Source: Pseudomonas plecoglossicida NBRC 103162 = DSM 15088 (GTDB taxonomy: Bacteria > Pseudomonadota > Gammaproteobacteria > Pseudomonadales > Pseudomonadaceae). From it: a stretch of DNA of 64,000 nucleotides. The translations under genes were made by a program, and so were the position numbers. The stretch lies in NCBI RefSeq assembly GCF_000730665.1, contig NZ_BBIV01000006.1, positions 62,001-126,000 on the forward strand, given 5' to 3'. Position 1 is the stretch's first letter. The number at the start of each line of letters is the position of its first letter. Below the pieces are notes generated by a model that saw only the letters and a list, made by a program, of their open reading frames with translations, ran no database searches and was not told the DNA's origin. Shown in pieces: positions 1-7,553 of the stretch.

Positions 1-209
1 GCACGCAACGCAAGCGCGGAAATGAAACGAACGAATTCGTGAAATCCCCCGCAAAGTGCGTGCTAGAGGGGGTCTGGCATAATGGTGGCACTTGGTTATA
101 CCCAACAGCGCACACGTTTGCGAAATTTATAACAAATGAGTCTTAGGTATTCGGTATACCGAGCTAATTTAGTGTCTTCCGTTTGAAACGTCTTGTCCCT
201 GGAGTTGTC
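1..209. promoter_or_regulatory. Intergenic region upstream of the first gene
   Basis: This stretch holds no credible coding sequence. It has a 10-bp palindrome ACGAATTCGT at 31-40, a possible -10 hexamer CATAAT at 78-83, an AT-rich stretch at 121-150 and a 12-bp perfect palindrome at 151-162. In related Pseudomonas genomes, as I recall them, the cytochrome c oxidase (coxB) gene is transcribed away from this point, so the region is probably a divergent promoter. That is inference, because the neighbour lies outside the window. Confidence 0.35.
151..162. promoter_or_regulatory. Perfect 12-bp palindrome, possible operator
   Basis: TCGGTATACCGA is its own reverse complement and lies 47 bp upstream of the start codon at 210. 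Perfect palindromes of this size in a promoter often bind dimeric repressors, but no cognate regulator is in the window. It has no T-run, so it is not an intrinsic terminator. Confidence 0.3.
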
Positions 210-851
210 ATGAACATCGCTGCTGTACGCGAGCAAATCAGCCAAGCCCACGATCACGAAGGCCGTACCGGCCAACTGAAACAGCGTCTCGAGCTGCAAC
301 TGCCCCACCTGCACCCCTCGATCCAACTGCCTGAGCAGGACGCCCAGGGTACTTTGGTGCGCTTCGTCAGCGCCTACATCGACCAGGTTCCGGAATTGCT
401 CGAGGCTGCCCATGCGGTAGCGCTCGAAGCCGGTATCGAGTCGCAGATCAAACCTGTACTGAAAATCGCCGAAGCCTATTTCCTGCAGCCTCCAAGCGTG
501 ATGCAAGGGCATGCAGGCCTGGATTGCCTGCTGGATGAGGCCTACCTCGCGCACCGTCTGGTGGAAGAAGTCAACGACCTGTATATCCGCCACTTCCAGC
601 AGCCGCTGATTCCGTTCGATACCACCGTGGCGAACCTGGTGGCGCATCAATTGATCGGTGAAGCGTTTGCCAACCAACTGGATGAAGTGGTGCATCATTC
701 GGTGGATGAAATGCTCGATGACGAGAGCTTCGCCGCAGAATCGGTGGAAGCGTACCGCGAGACCTTGAGCAGCCCCGAGACTGGCGCCGCATGGAAACGC
801 TGGCCGTGCCTGTCGCGCCAGCTGGGCGTCGAATTGGGCCAGCCGGCCTGA
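210..851 (+). CDS. Conserved Pseudomonas protein of unknown function
   Basis: Predicted product of 213 residues, soluble and acidic, with no signal peptide or membrane segment. The ATG at 210 is preceded by GGAG at 201-204 with good spacing, so it is preferred over the upstream TTG-type start at 183. The sequence is mostly helical in appearance and rich in Leu, Glu, His and Val, with an acidic run (DEMLDDESF) near residue 170. I recognise no catalytic motif or named domain. It stands alone on the plus strand beside a probable cytochrome oxidase promoter region, and the next gene starts about 100 bp downstream. Gene status is well supported by length, codon use and ribosome binding site; function is unknown. 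Confidence 0.75.
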   Translation: MNIAAVREQISQAHDHEGRTGQLKQRLELQLPHLHPSIQLPEQDAQGTLVRFVSAYIDQVPELLEAAHAVALEAGIESQIKPVLKIAEAYFLQPPSVMQGHAGLDCLLDEAYLAHRLVEEVNDLYIRHFQQPLIPFDTTVANLVAHQLIGEAFANQLDEVVHHSVDEMLDDESFAAESVEAYRETLSSPETGAAWKRWPCLSRQLGVELGQPA

Positions 852-956
852 CCCGCTCAGGGGAATCGGCTCCAACTGATTCGCTGCACCGCGCACAGAT
901 AGATTCTTCCCGCCTTTCTTCAAAGAGGCATCCCCTTGAATGGCGAGGAAGACGCT

Positions 957-2045
957 ATGAGCATCAAATGGAACAGGCTTTATACCGACCTGCTGCGCGG
1001 CAGTCGCTCCACCCTGTGGGGCAACTGGGCGCTCAATCCGCTCATCAGACCCGGCGCGGTGGGCATCATCGACCCGGCCTCCGGCGACTTCACCCTGGTC
1101 AGCGAAGCACTGCCAGACGTAAAGATCACCAACGTCCAGCAGGGCCGGCGCTGGGCCATCAGCTCCAAGGACGTGTCCCGCAAGGAAACCAAGGCCAATG
1201 TTTCCGGCACGGTGATGGACCCGACCAGCGGTGTTCAGATCAAGCCGGACCTGACACTGGAGTGGACCTTCGGCAAGGAGGAGTCGATTGCTTCGGAGTT
1301 TGCCCTCAACGGCGAACAGCGACTGAGCGACCTGGCGTTGATTCATGATCAGTACGACTGGCTCTACGCTCAGGCCGAGAAGGTCGGCATGGCCAGCAAT
1401 GGCAGGATCGCAGAAGGGTTTGGCGTAGTGACCAGCGTCATCCTTGCCGACAGCGGCGTGAACGCCGGGGCGAAGAGCAAGAATGCCAAGTTCTCCCTTT
1501 CCGGCTCGGCCAGTGGCCTGAATGCCTTGCTGGGCGAAAACGGCATTTCCGGCAAAGGCGGGGCATCGTTCATTTCCAACCGCGATGCGTCGTCGGTGGA
1601 GTCGCACACGCTTCCCGCACAGGATGGCCAGATTGCGACCACTCCACTGCCTGTGGCTTACAGCTTCGCATCTTTCGGCCCTGACAGGCTGATCATTCCG
1701 ATCTGGGTGAAAAAGATCGGCAGCCTGCGAATGACGGTGGACAGCAAGGCCAGTTCCGCCACCACCTACATCACCAAGGTATCCATTGCCTATGACCTGG
1801 CCGGTGAAAGCCGCAAGACCGAAGGCCCGGTTACCGTTTCCGGGGGCCTGTCGACCAACTTCGACATACCGCTGGGTGCCAGGAACCTCGAGTTCAGTGC
1901 CGAGTTCGTCAATGTCGGCCAGAACGAAGTGCTCAAGAAACAGTGGGCCACCCCGCTGAGCCAGTGGGTGGGGGGTAGCCGGACCATCAACCTGTTCGGT
2001 ATCTGGCCCGGCTCGCCATCGCTTCAGGTCGTCGAAGAAGACTGA
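957..2045 (+). CDS. Orphan 362-residue protein of unknown function
   Basis: The ATG at 957 follows GAGGAAG at 944-950, so it is preferred to the ATG at 936, which has no Shine-Dalgarno sequence. The protein has no signal peptide and no obvious transmembrane helix. The N-terminal part is rich in Trp and Gly (residues 4-45). The middle, about 150-215, is a Gly/Ser/Ala-rich stretch with alternating small and hydrophobic residues. The C-terminal half looks beta-rich. I know no family with certainty. It is a single gene inserted between conserved neighbours and ends 2 bp before the stop codon of the convergent truncated sulP gene. Possible roles such as a membrane-active or toxin-like protein are speculation. 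Confidence 0.7.
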   Translation: MSIKWNRLYTDLLRGSRSTLWGNWALNPLIRPGAVGIIDPASGDFTLVSEALPDVKITNVQQGRRWAISSKDVSRKETKANVSGTVMDPTSGVQIKPDLTLEWTFGKEESIASEFALNGEQRLSDLALIHDQYDWLYAQAEKVGMASNGRIAEGFGVVTSVILADSGVNAGAKSKNAKFSLSGSASGLNALLGENGISGKGGASFISNRDASSVESHTLPAQDGQIATTPLPVAYSFASFGPDRLIIPIWVKKIGSLRMTVDSKASSATTYITKVSIAYDLAGESRKTEGPVTVSGGLSTNFDIPLGARNLEFSAEFVNVGQNEVLKKQWATPLSQWVGGSRTINLFGIWPGSPSLQVVEED

Positions 2046-2047
2046 GC

Positions 2048-3007
2048 TCAGCACTCGGCCGCAGTACGCACACGTCCCTCGATCCTGCGCTTGAACCCGC
2101 GCTGCTCGATGATCAGGCGCGACCCGGCGCTGCGCTGGGCGCGCCCCCAGTCCTCGAGCATCTCCAGCACGGAGTGGTCGATGTAGTGGAGGTTGGTCAG
2201 CGGCACGTGCAGCTGCGTGCCGGCGGGCACCTTGTCCAGCACCCGGGACAGCGCAGGCACCTTGAGGAAGGTGGCGGCGCCACTGAGGCGCAATTCCATG
2301 TGCTGCGGCTTGTCCAGGCTGATCAGGTTGATCTTCAACCGCGCCGCCTTCAGAGCCAGCTTCAGCAAGGTAAGGGCAAAGCCCAACAGCACCCCGGTCA
2401 GCAGGTCGGTGCAGACGATCGCCAGCGCAGTGGCGGCGTAGGTGAACATGGGCATCCGGCCATACCGGCCCAGGCCGCGAAAGACCTTGAAGTCCACCAG
2501 TTTGATACCGGTATAGACCAGCACGCCGGCCAGGCTCGCCACTGGAATCTGCTGCAGCACGCTGCTCAGCACCACGACGAACGCCAACAGCCATACGCCA
2601 TGCAGGATGGCCGAGGCACGGGTCTGCGCGCCCGCCTGGACATTGGCCGAACTGCGCACGATCACCCCGGTCATCGGCAATGCGCCCAGTACACCACAGA
2701 GCATGTTGCCGATGCCTTGAGCCGACAGCTCGCGGTCGAAGTCCGAGCGCTGGCCGCTGTGCATACGGTCTACTGCCGCGGCTGACAGCAAGGTCTCGGC
2801 GCTGGCGATGAACGCCAGGGCGAAGGCCGCGACCAGCAGGGTAGGGTCGGCCAGCTGCATCAGGTCATCCGGGCGGATCCAGTCGATCGCCTGGGAGAGG
2901 TCCGCGGGCACCTGCACGCGGTTCACCGGCAGCGCCAGCCCCATGCTGATCGCCGTCATCGCCGCCACGCCAAGCAAGGCACCGGGGAGGGTGCAGCCGG
3001 CTATCAA
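2048..3007 (-). pseudogene. SulP-family anion transporter gene lacking its 5' part
   Basis: The frame encodes the C-terminal part of a SulP (SLC26-like) permease: membrane segments, the conserved stretch containing AAAVDRMHSGQRSDFDREL near residue 76, and a C-terminal STAS-like domain (last 90 residues, with HYIDHSVLEMLEDW). Family members are usually 480-570 residues; only about 319 remain. The first transmembrane half, which carries part of the anion site, is missing. The only start available is a TTG at 3007 with no convincing ribosome binding site, and the frame runs on into the neighbouring carbonic anhydrase gene, which ends at 3031. SulP genes beside carbonic anhydrases are commonly proposed bicarbonate transporters. 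I infer a deletion that removed the promoter and the first half of the gene. Confidence 0.75.
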
Positions 3008-3030
3008 GGTTCTAGCGGTGGATGGGACGC

Positions 3031-3750
3031 TTAGTAGCGGCCTCTCGGAGTAGCGCAGGGGACTGGCTCGCCAGCCGCCAAAGGCAGGAAGCTATCGCTG
3101 AGGGCATCGTAGGCTTCGATCTTGCTGGTCTCGATGTCGTAGACCCAGCCATGGATGTACAGCTCGCCAGCCGCCAGGCGCGAAGCCACGGACGGGTGGG
3201 TGCGCAGGTGGTGCAGCTGGGCGATGACGTTTTCCTTGGTCAGCACCTGCATGGTCTCGTGCTCGCTGCCGCAGGAGCAGTTGTTCTCGACCACGGTGCG
3301 GGCCACTTCGGCGTGACGCAGCCAGGCGGAAACGGTCGGCATCTTGGCTAGCGAGTGCGGGTTGAGCACCGCGCGCATGGCACCGCAGTCGGAGTGGCCG
3401 CAGATGATGATGTGGTGCACCTTCAGCGCCGAAACGGCGTACTCGATGGCGCTGGAAACACCGCCGTTCATCTGGCCATAAGGCGGCACCACGTTACCGA
3501 CGTTACGGGTCACGAACAGGTCGCCGGGCGAGCTCTGGGTGATCAGTTCGGGAACGATGCGCGAGTCGGCACAGGTGATGAACATGGCGCGCGGGGTCTG
3601 CGCGGTGGCGAGCTTCTTGAACAGCTCTTGTTGCTCGGGAAAGACGTCATGGTGAAAACGCAGGAAGCCGTCGACGATGTGCTTCAGGGCGGCATCGGCG
3701 CTCTCCGCGGGGGCCTGCGGAATGACCTTGGATGGGTCCTTGACGGGCAT
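3031..3750 (-). CDS. Beta-class carbonic anhydrase
   Basis: Cytoplasmic zinc enzyme interconverting CO2 and bicarbonate. The 239-residue product has the full beta-class signature: Cys60-Ala-Asp62-Ser-Arg64 and His119-Ser-Asp-Cys122, which supply the zinc ligands and the Asp-Arg dyad. The ATG at 3750 is preceded by AGAGGAT. The gene normally works beside a SulP transporter. Here that downstream gene (2048-3007) has lost its first half and starts only 24 bp after the stop codon, but the carbonic anhydrase itself looks complete to its normal C-terminus (TPRGRY). A second, unrelated gamma-class homologue is encoded at 9704-10252. Confidence 0.93.
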   Translation of the reverse strand: MPVKDPSKVIPQAPAESADAALKHIVDGFLRFHHDVFPEQQELFKKLATAQTPRAMFITCADSRIVPELITQSSPGDLFVTRNVGNVVPPYGQMNGGVSSAIEYAVSALKVHHIIICGHSDCGAMRAVLNPHSLAKMPTVSAWLRHAEVARTVVENNCSCGSEHETMQVLTKENVIAQLHHLRTHPSVASRLAAGELYIHGWVYDIETSKIEAYDALSDSFLPLAAGEPVPCATPRGRY

Positions 3751-4021
3751 GATTCATCCTCTTGACGGTGTTTTGGTAAATCCAGTTTACCGGTGAAAGA
3801 TTCTGGCTATGCAGGGATTTAGATGACACGCACGGGCCATAAATCACAGTCCTCGTGGACTGGTTTCCTACGCTAGCGAGGAAAACTTAACTGAAACTTA
3901 ATTCGAAGGCTCTAGAACGGGTGTTCCAGAAGAAAAAGGCGGGAGTGGAATAATAGCAAAAAAGCATCAACTGCCAAGAGCCCAGCATGAAATTATGTGC
4001 TTGGATTAGCTGGACTGAGGA

Positions 4022-5083
4022 TCAGAACAGCACCATCTGACCGCCGGGTGGGCAGAATGCCGAACAGTCCAGTGCCTGCGCCTCCCGCCCTTCGAACTGC
4101 AACCGCCGCATCGCCTTGGCAAAACGTTGCGCCAGCAGCTCGGCGAATACGCCTTCCCCCCGCATCCGCGCACCGAACCGGCTGTCATACAACTCCCCAC
4201 CGCGGCTTTGGCGAATCAGGCTGAGCACATGGGACGCACGTTGGGGGTAATGATCCTGCAGCCATTGTTCGAACAAGGGCGCCACTTCCAGCGGCAGACG
4301 CAGCATCATGTAAGCCGCGCTTTGCGCCCCGGCTTCCTTGGCGGCTTCGAGCAGACGCTCCAGTTCGCTGTCGTTGATCATCGGAATCATCGGCGAACAC
4401 AACACGCCCACTGGCACGCCCGCTTCGCGCAGCACCCGAATCGCCCGCAGCCTTGCCTTGGGCGATGCCGCACGCGGCTCCAGCACGCGCTTGAGATCGT
4501 CGTCCAGGGTGGTCAGGCTGATCATCACCCGCGCCAGCCGCTGGCTGGCCATCTCGGACAACAGGTCGAGATCGCGCAGCACCAGCGAGCCCTTGGTGAC
4601 GATGGTCACCGGGTGGCGAAAGCGCAGCAGCACTTCGAGCAGGCGCCGGGTCAGCATCTGTTCGCGTTCGATGGGTTGGTAGGGGTCCGTGTTGGATCCC
4701 AGGTTGATCGGCGCGCACACATAGCCTGGCTTGCTCAACTGCTGCGCGAGCACCTCGGCGGCGTTGGTCTTGGCGATCAGCTTGGTTTCGAAGTCCAGCC
4801 CTGGTGAAAGGTCCCAATAGGCATGGGAAGGGCGGGCATAGCAGTAGATGCAGCCATGCTCGCAACCGCGATAGGGATTGATGGAGCGGTCGAAGGGCAG
4901 GTCCGGCGAGGTATTGCGGGTAATGACCGACTTGGCCGTCTCGAGGCGCACTTCGGTGCCTTGGGTGAGCGGCACTTCCTGATACCAGCCGTCATCTTCA
5001 ACCACCGACTGCCGAGGCGCATAACGATTCTGTGGATTGTTGGTGGTACCACGACCGCGAACTGGGGAGGGAAGCATGACCAT
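4022..5083 (-). CDS. Radical SAM protein, PA0069 family, probable SOS gene
   Basis: The product of 353 residues has the radical SAM cluster motif Cys74-x3-Cys78-x2-Cys81 (GCEHGCIYCYARP), which binds a 4Fe-4S cluster and S-adenosylmethionine, followed by the usual partial TIM-barrel strands. It belongs to the SplB-like/Rv2578c group of DNA-repair-like radical SAM proteins, known in P. aeruginosa as PA0069. Two in-frame ATGs, at 5083 and 5077, are possible; AGG lies just upstream of the first. An excellent LexA box (5095-5110) sits 11 bp upstream of the start, so DNA-damage induction is expected. The substrate is not known. The frame continues upstream to 5203, but that part overlaps the end of the next gene and would contain the LexA site. 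Confidence 0.88.
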   Translation of the reverse strand: MVMLPSPVRGRGTTNNPQNRYAPRQSVVEDDGWYQEVPLTQGTEVRLETAKSVITRNTSPDLPFDRSINPYRGCEHGCIYCYARPSHAYWDLSPGLDFETKLIAKTNAAEVLAQQLSKPGYVCAPINLGSNTDPYQPIEREQMLTRRLLEVLLRFRHPVTIVTKGSLVLRDLDLLSEMASQRLARVMISLTTLDDDLKRVLEPRAASPKARLRAIRVLREAGVPVGVLCSPMIPMINDSELERLLEAAKEAGAQSAAYMMLRLPLEVAPLFEQWLQDHYPQRASHVLSLIRQSRGGELYDSRFGARMRGEGVFAELLAQRFAKAMRRLQFEGREAQALDCSAFCPPGGQMVLF

Positions 5084-5094
5084 GGCCCTGACTA

Positions 5095-5110
5095 CTGTTT
5101 TTTCATACAG
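5095..5110 (-). promoter_or_regulatory. LexA (SOS) box
   Basis: The plus strand reads CTGTTTTTTCATACAG; on the coding strand this is CTGTATGAAAAAACAG, matching the CTG-N10-CAG core and the AT-rich middle of the gamma-proteobacterial LexA operator. It lies between the start of the radical SAM gene (5083) and the end of the upstream gene (5142), in a 58-bp gap, where it would cover the promoter. PA0069, the P. aeruginosa counterpart, is to my recollection among the reported LexA-controlled genes. Confidence 0.85.
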
Positions 5111-5141
5111 TACTCTTTGCTTCCCGCTCCCGCTACTGCCA

Positions 5142-7154
5142 TCAGGCGGACAAGTGCCGTCCTGCGTACGCCGCGAGCGACAACGGCCTGCCTGCGAATG
5201 CATTGAACGAAGCTGTCATCCTTCGCAGGCCTCCCTTGGCCAGGATTTCTCTACGCATCCGACGCCCCAGAACCGGATCATCGGCGTTGGTCGCCTCGAA
5301 GACGCTGAAGGCATCGATAGCGTGCACCTGCGCCCATTTGTAGCAGTAGTAGCCAGCTTCGTAGCCCGTCACCATGTAGTCGAATCCTTCGGCGAATCTG
5401 TCCTGCGTGAAGGCTTCCGGCAACCCTACATGCCGGGTGGTGGAAATGGCCAGATGGCGAAGATCCTGGCGCGCCTGGGGGTCGCGGTGAGCCAAAAAGT
5501 CAAACCAGCACAGGCGTAGTTGCTCGGCTTCCTTCACGGCCTGCAAAAGACGCTTGCTTGCAAGCCACTGCTGCATCTGTGGCAACGATACCGGCACGTC
5601 GCCCATCGACGGTTGCGGCAGCGCAAACAGGGTCGACGCGGACCAGCACCACTGTTCCAGCAAGGTGCCGACGAACTCGCAGGTGTCAGGGCCCAACTCC
5701 GATGTTGCAGTACGATTGAGACGACGATGCTGGTTGGTGACCAACAACTGATGAACGGCGTGACCGGCCTCATGAAACAGCTTGCACAGGTCTTCGTGGC
5801 TCAAGTTCGGCGAACCCTGCCCTGGCGTCCGCTCGAAACAACAGGAAAGCAGCGCGACTGGCAGGGTGACTGTCCCATCGGCATGCACATGGCGCTGGCA
5901 CATGGGGTAGCTGTATGGCCACGGCAGTTTTCCTGGGCGCTCATAGGCATCCAGGTAGATATGACCAAGCGGCGTCTCACCTTCGCTTACCTCCAGCACC
6001 TGCACATCAGGGTGCCAGCCTGCCATGCTAACAGGCGCAATCCTGATGCCGAGTACCCTCTCTTGCAATTGCCACAGCCCCTGCAACGTGGCATCCAATG
6101 GAAAGCGCTCGCGCAGGCTGGCCTCAAGCGCTTCATTGCCTTGAGCCCGAAACTGACGGCTCAGATAAGCCACGTCCCACGGCGCAACCTCGTCGATGCC
6201 GAGTTCGTCTGCCAGTACCTGTAATGCCTTCAAATCTTCTTCCAGCCGCTGGCGGTTCTGCTCCATCAATTCCTTGATGAAACCTTCGACCTGCGCCGTG
6301 GTGCGGGCATCCTTGACTTCAAGGCCCAACTCGGCGGCATTGGCCAGGCCCAGCAACTGTGCGCGTTCATGACGCAAACGCAACAACGCCTGCAACACCG
6401 GAAGATTGTCCTGCGAGGCGTCCTCGCCCAGGTCCGAAGCCAGGCGCCGTGAGGCCTGGTAGACCATTTCACGCAGCGCTCGCTCATCGGCCCACGCAAG
6501 AATCACTTCGACGGTGCTCTCTTCAAGATCGACAAGCCAGCCAGGCTCGCCGCGGGCCCTGGCCTTGCTAGCCAGTCGATCACGTTCAAGCGTGGGCAGG
6601 CCGGCCAGCCGGGCCTCGTCGGCCAGCAGGCAAGTCCAGGCAGCCCGCGCCTCGATCAGGTTGGCCATGAACTGCTGTTCCAACCCCGCGATCGCTTGCT
6701 CGGTGATGCGTAACTGATTGTGTTCACTGCCAGCCAGGCCATGCCCGGCGTAGCGGAAATCCCTCAGGATCAACTTGAGGACAGCCCGGCGCTCGTCATC
6801 CAACTCGGCCATATCAAGGCGCTGGTAAGCCTCATGCAGGTCTGGATGCTCGTGCTTGTGCCGTGTCCAATCGAGTAGCAGCTGGTTGCAGGCGGCGACT
6901 GCCACCGCCCACTCTTCGCTTTCGTAGTTCAGCGGGACCAAGGTGTGGAAAAGATCTTCCAGGCGCAGGTCCAATCGATCGATGGCCAGTACGAACGTAT
7001 CCCAATCCGGCGCTTGGCCATGCTCGGCAATCAGGTGTTCGAGTTCTGCGACATTGGCGTCGCGAAGGGACATGAAAGTGGGTTCGAGTTGCTCGGGCCG
7101 CAGCGACGGGTAATCGAGCAAGCCATTCGCAAGGATGGCAAGGCTATTGTTCAA
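5142..7154 (-). CDS. M3-family metallopeptidase, diverged PrlC paralogue
   Basis: Zinc oligopeptidase of about 670 residues, same overall length and domain order as oligopeptidase A. The active-site helix reads HEAGHAVH (about residues 461-468), with His, Glu and His in the HExxH positions and a third ligand Glu about 25 residues later in the stretch CEFVGTLLEQW. The C-terminal YEAGYYCYKWA matches the family tyrosine motif, so activity is expected. The start is taken as TTG at 7154 with GAGG upstream; another TTG at 7166 is possible. The neighbour at 7550-9601 is the true prlC, and the two are separated only by the yheV-like gene, which suggests an old tandem duplication. Sequence divergence from prlC is large. 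Confidence 0.85.
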   Translation of the reverse strand: MNNSLAILANGLLDYPSLRPEQLEPTFMSLRDANVAELEHLIAEHGQAPDWDTFVLAIDRLDLRLEDLFHTLVPLNYESEEWAVAVAACNQLLLDWTRHKHEHPDLHEAYQRLDMAELDDERRAVLKLILRDFRYAGHGLAGSEHNQLRITEQAIAGLEQQFMANLIEARAAWTCLLADEARLAGLPTLERDRLASKARARGEPGWLVDLEESTVEVILAWADERALREMVYQASRRLASDLGEDASQDNLPVLQALLRLRHERAQLLGLANAAELGLEVKDARTTAQVEGFIKELMEQNRQRLEEDLKALQVLADELGIDEVAPWDVAYLSRQFRAQGNEALEASLRERFPLDATLQGLWQLQERVLGIRIAPVSMAGWHPDVQVLEVSEGETPLGHIYLDAYERPGKLPWPYSYPMCQRHVHADGTVTLPVALLSCCFERTPGQGSPNLSHEDLCKLFHEAGHAVHQLLVTNQHRRLNRTATSELGPDTCEFVGTLLEQWCWSASTLFALPQPSMGDVPVSLPQMQQWLASKRLLQAVKEAEQLRLCWFDFLAHRDPQARQDLRHLAISTTRHVGLPEAFTQDRFAEGFDYMVTGYEAGYYCYKWAQVHAIDAFSVFEATNADDPVLGRRMRREILAKGGLRRMTASFNAFAGRPLSLAAYAGRHLSA

Positions 7155-7271
7155 GAGGCACCTCAAGGGGCAGGTTAAAGAACCGCCACTCTAATCAGCC
7201 ACCTTGCCCGAACGTGCAGCCTTGCTTACCACCCGGCATGGCTGGCGCCTCCCAGGCGCCAGCCAAGACAC

Positions 7272-7553
7272 TCAATCCGTCGTTTTCTTCAACTTCGGAT
7301 TTGGGAAGAACTGCACCGTCTGCACCTTGGCCGGCGCTGCCTTGGGCGCCAGCTGGTTGACCCGGGTACCGAGCTCCTTGGGTACCGACAAGCCTTGCTC
7401 GTTGAGGGTGTCGGTGAAGCCGCAGGCCACGCATTCGCGGTGCGGCACGTCATCCTCGCTCCACATCATCAGCTTGTCCGGCTCGCTGCACGCCGGGCAG
7501 ACCGCCCCGGCGATGAAGCGCTTCTTGGTCTTGTTCACGGCTACCTCGCTCAT
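7272..7553 (-). CDS. YheV-family zinc-ribbon protein
   Basis: Small protein of 93 residues with two Cys-x2-Cys knuckles (CPAC near residue 19, CVAC near residue 41), the pattern of a single zinc ribbon, followed by a Lys- and Pro-rich tail. The ATG overlaps the prlC stop codon by four bases (ATGA), so translation is coupled to prlC. Conservation of the prlC-yheV pair across gamma-proteobacteria is known, but the role of YheV is not. The call rests on size, cysteine spacing and context. Confidence 0.85.
   Translation of the reverse strand: MSEVAVNKTKKRFIAGAVCPACSEPDKLMMWSEDDVPHRECVACGFTDTLNEQGLSVPKELGTRVNQLAPKAAPAKVQTVQFFPNPKLKKTTD

Noticed and set aside
957..2045. Assignment of the orphan gene as a bacterial gasdermin or other defence toxin
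   Set aside because: I considered it because of the Gly/Ser-rich middle and lone-gene context, but no defining motif, protease partner or defence neighbour is visible.
96..2594. Long open frame on the minus strand (832 codons) antisense to the first two genes
   Set aside because: It runs across two plus-strand genes and part of sulP, has shuffled composition rich in Arg, Gly and His, no domain pattern and no ribosome binding site. Long antisense open frames are common in high-G+C Pseudomonas DNA.
3990..4041. Short plus-strand frame starting ATGAAATTATGTGC
   Set aside because: Only 17 codons, no ribosome binding site, and most of it overlaps the 3' end of the radical SAM gene. The surrounding gap (3751-4021) holds the carbonic anhydrase promoter region and nothing else I can support.
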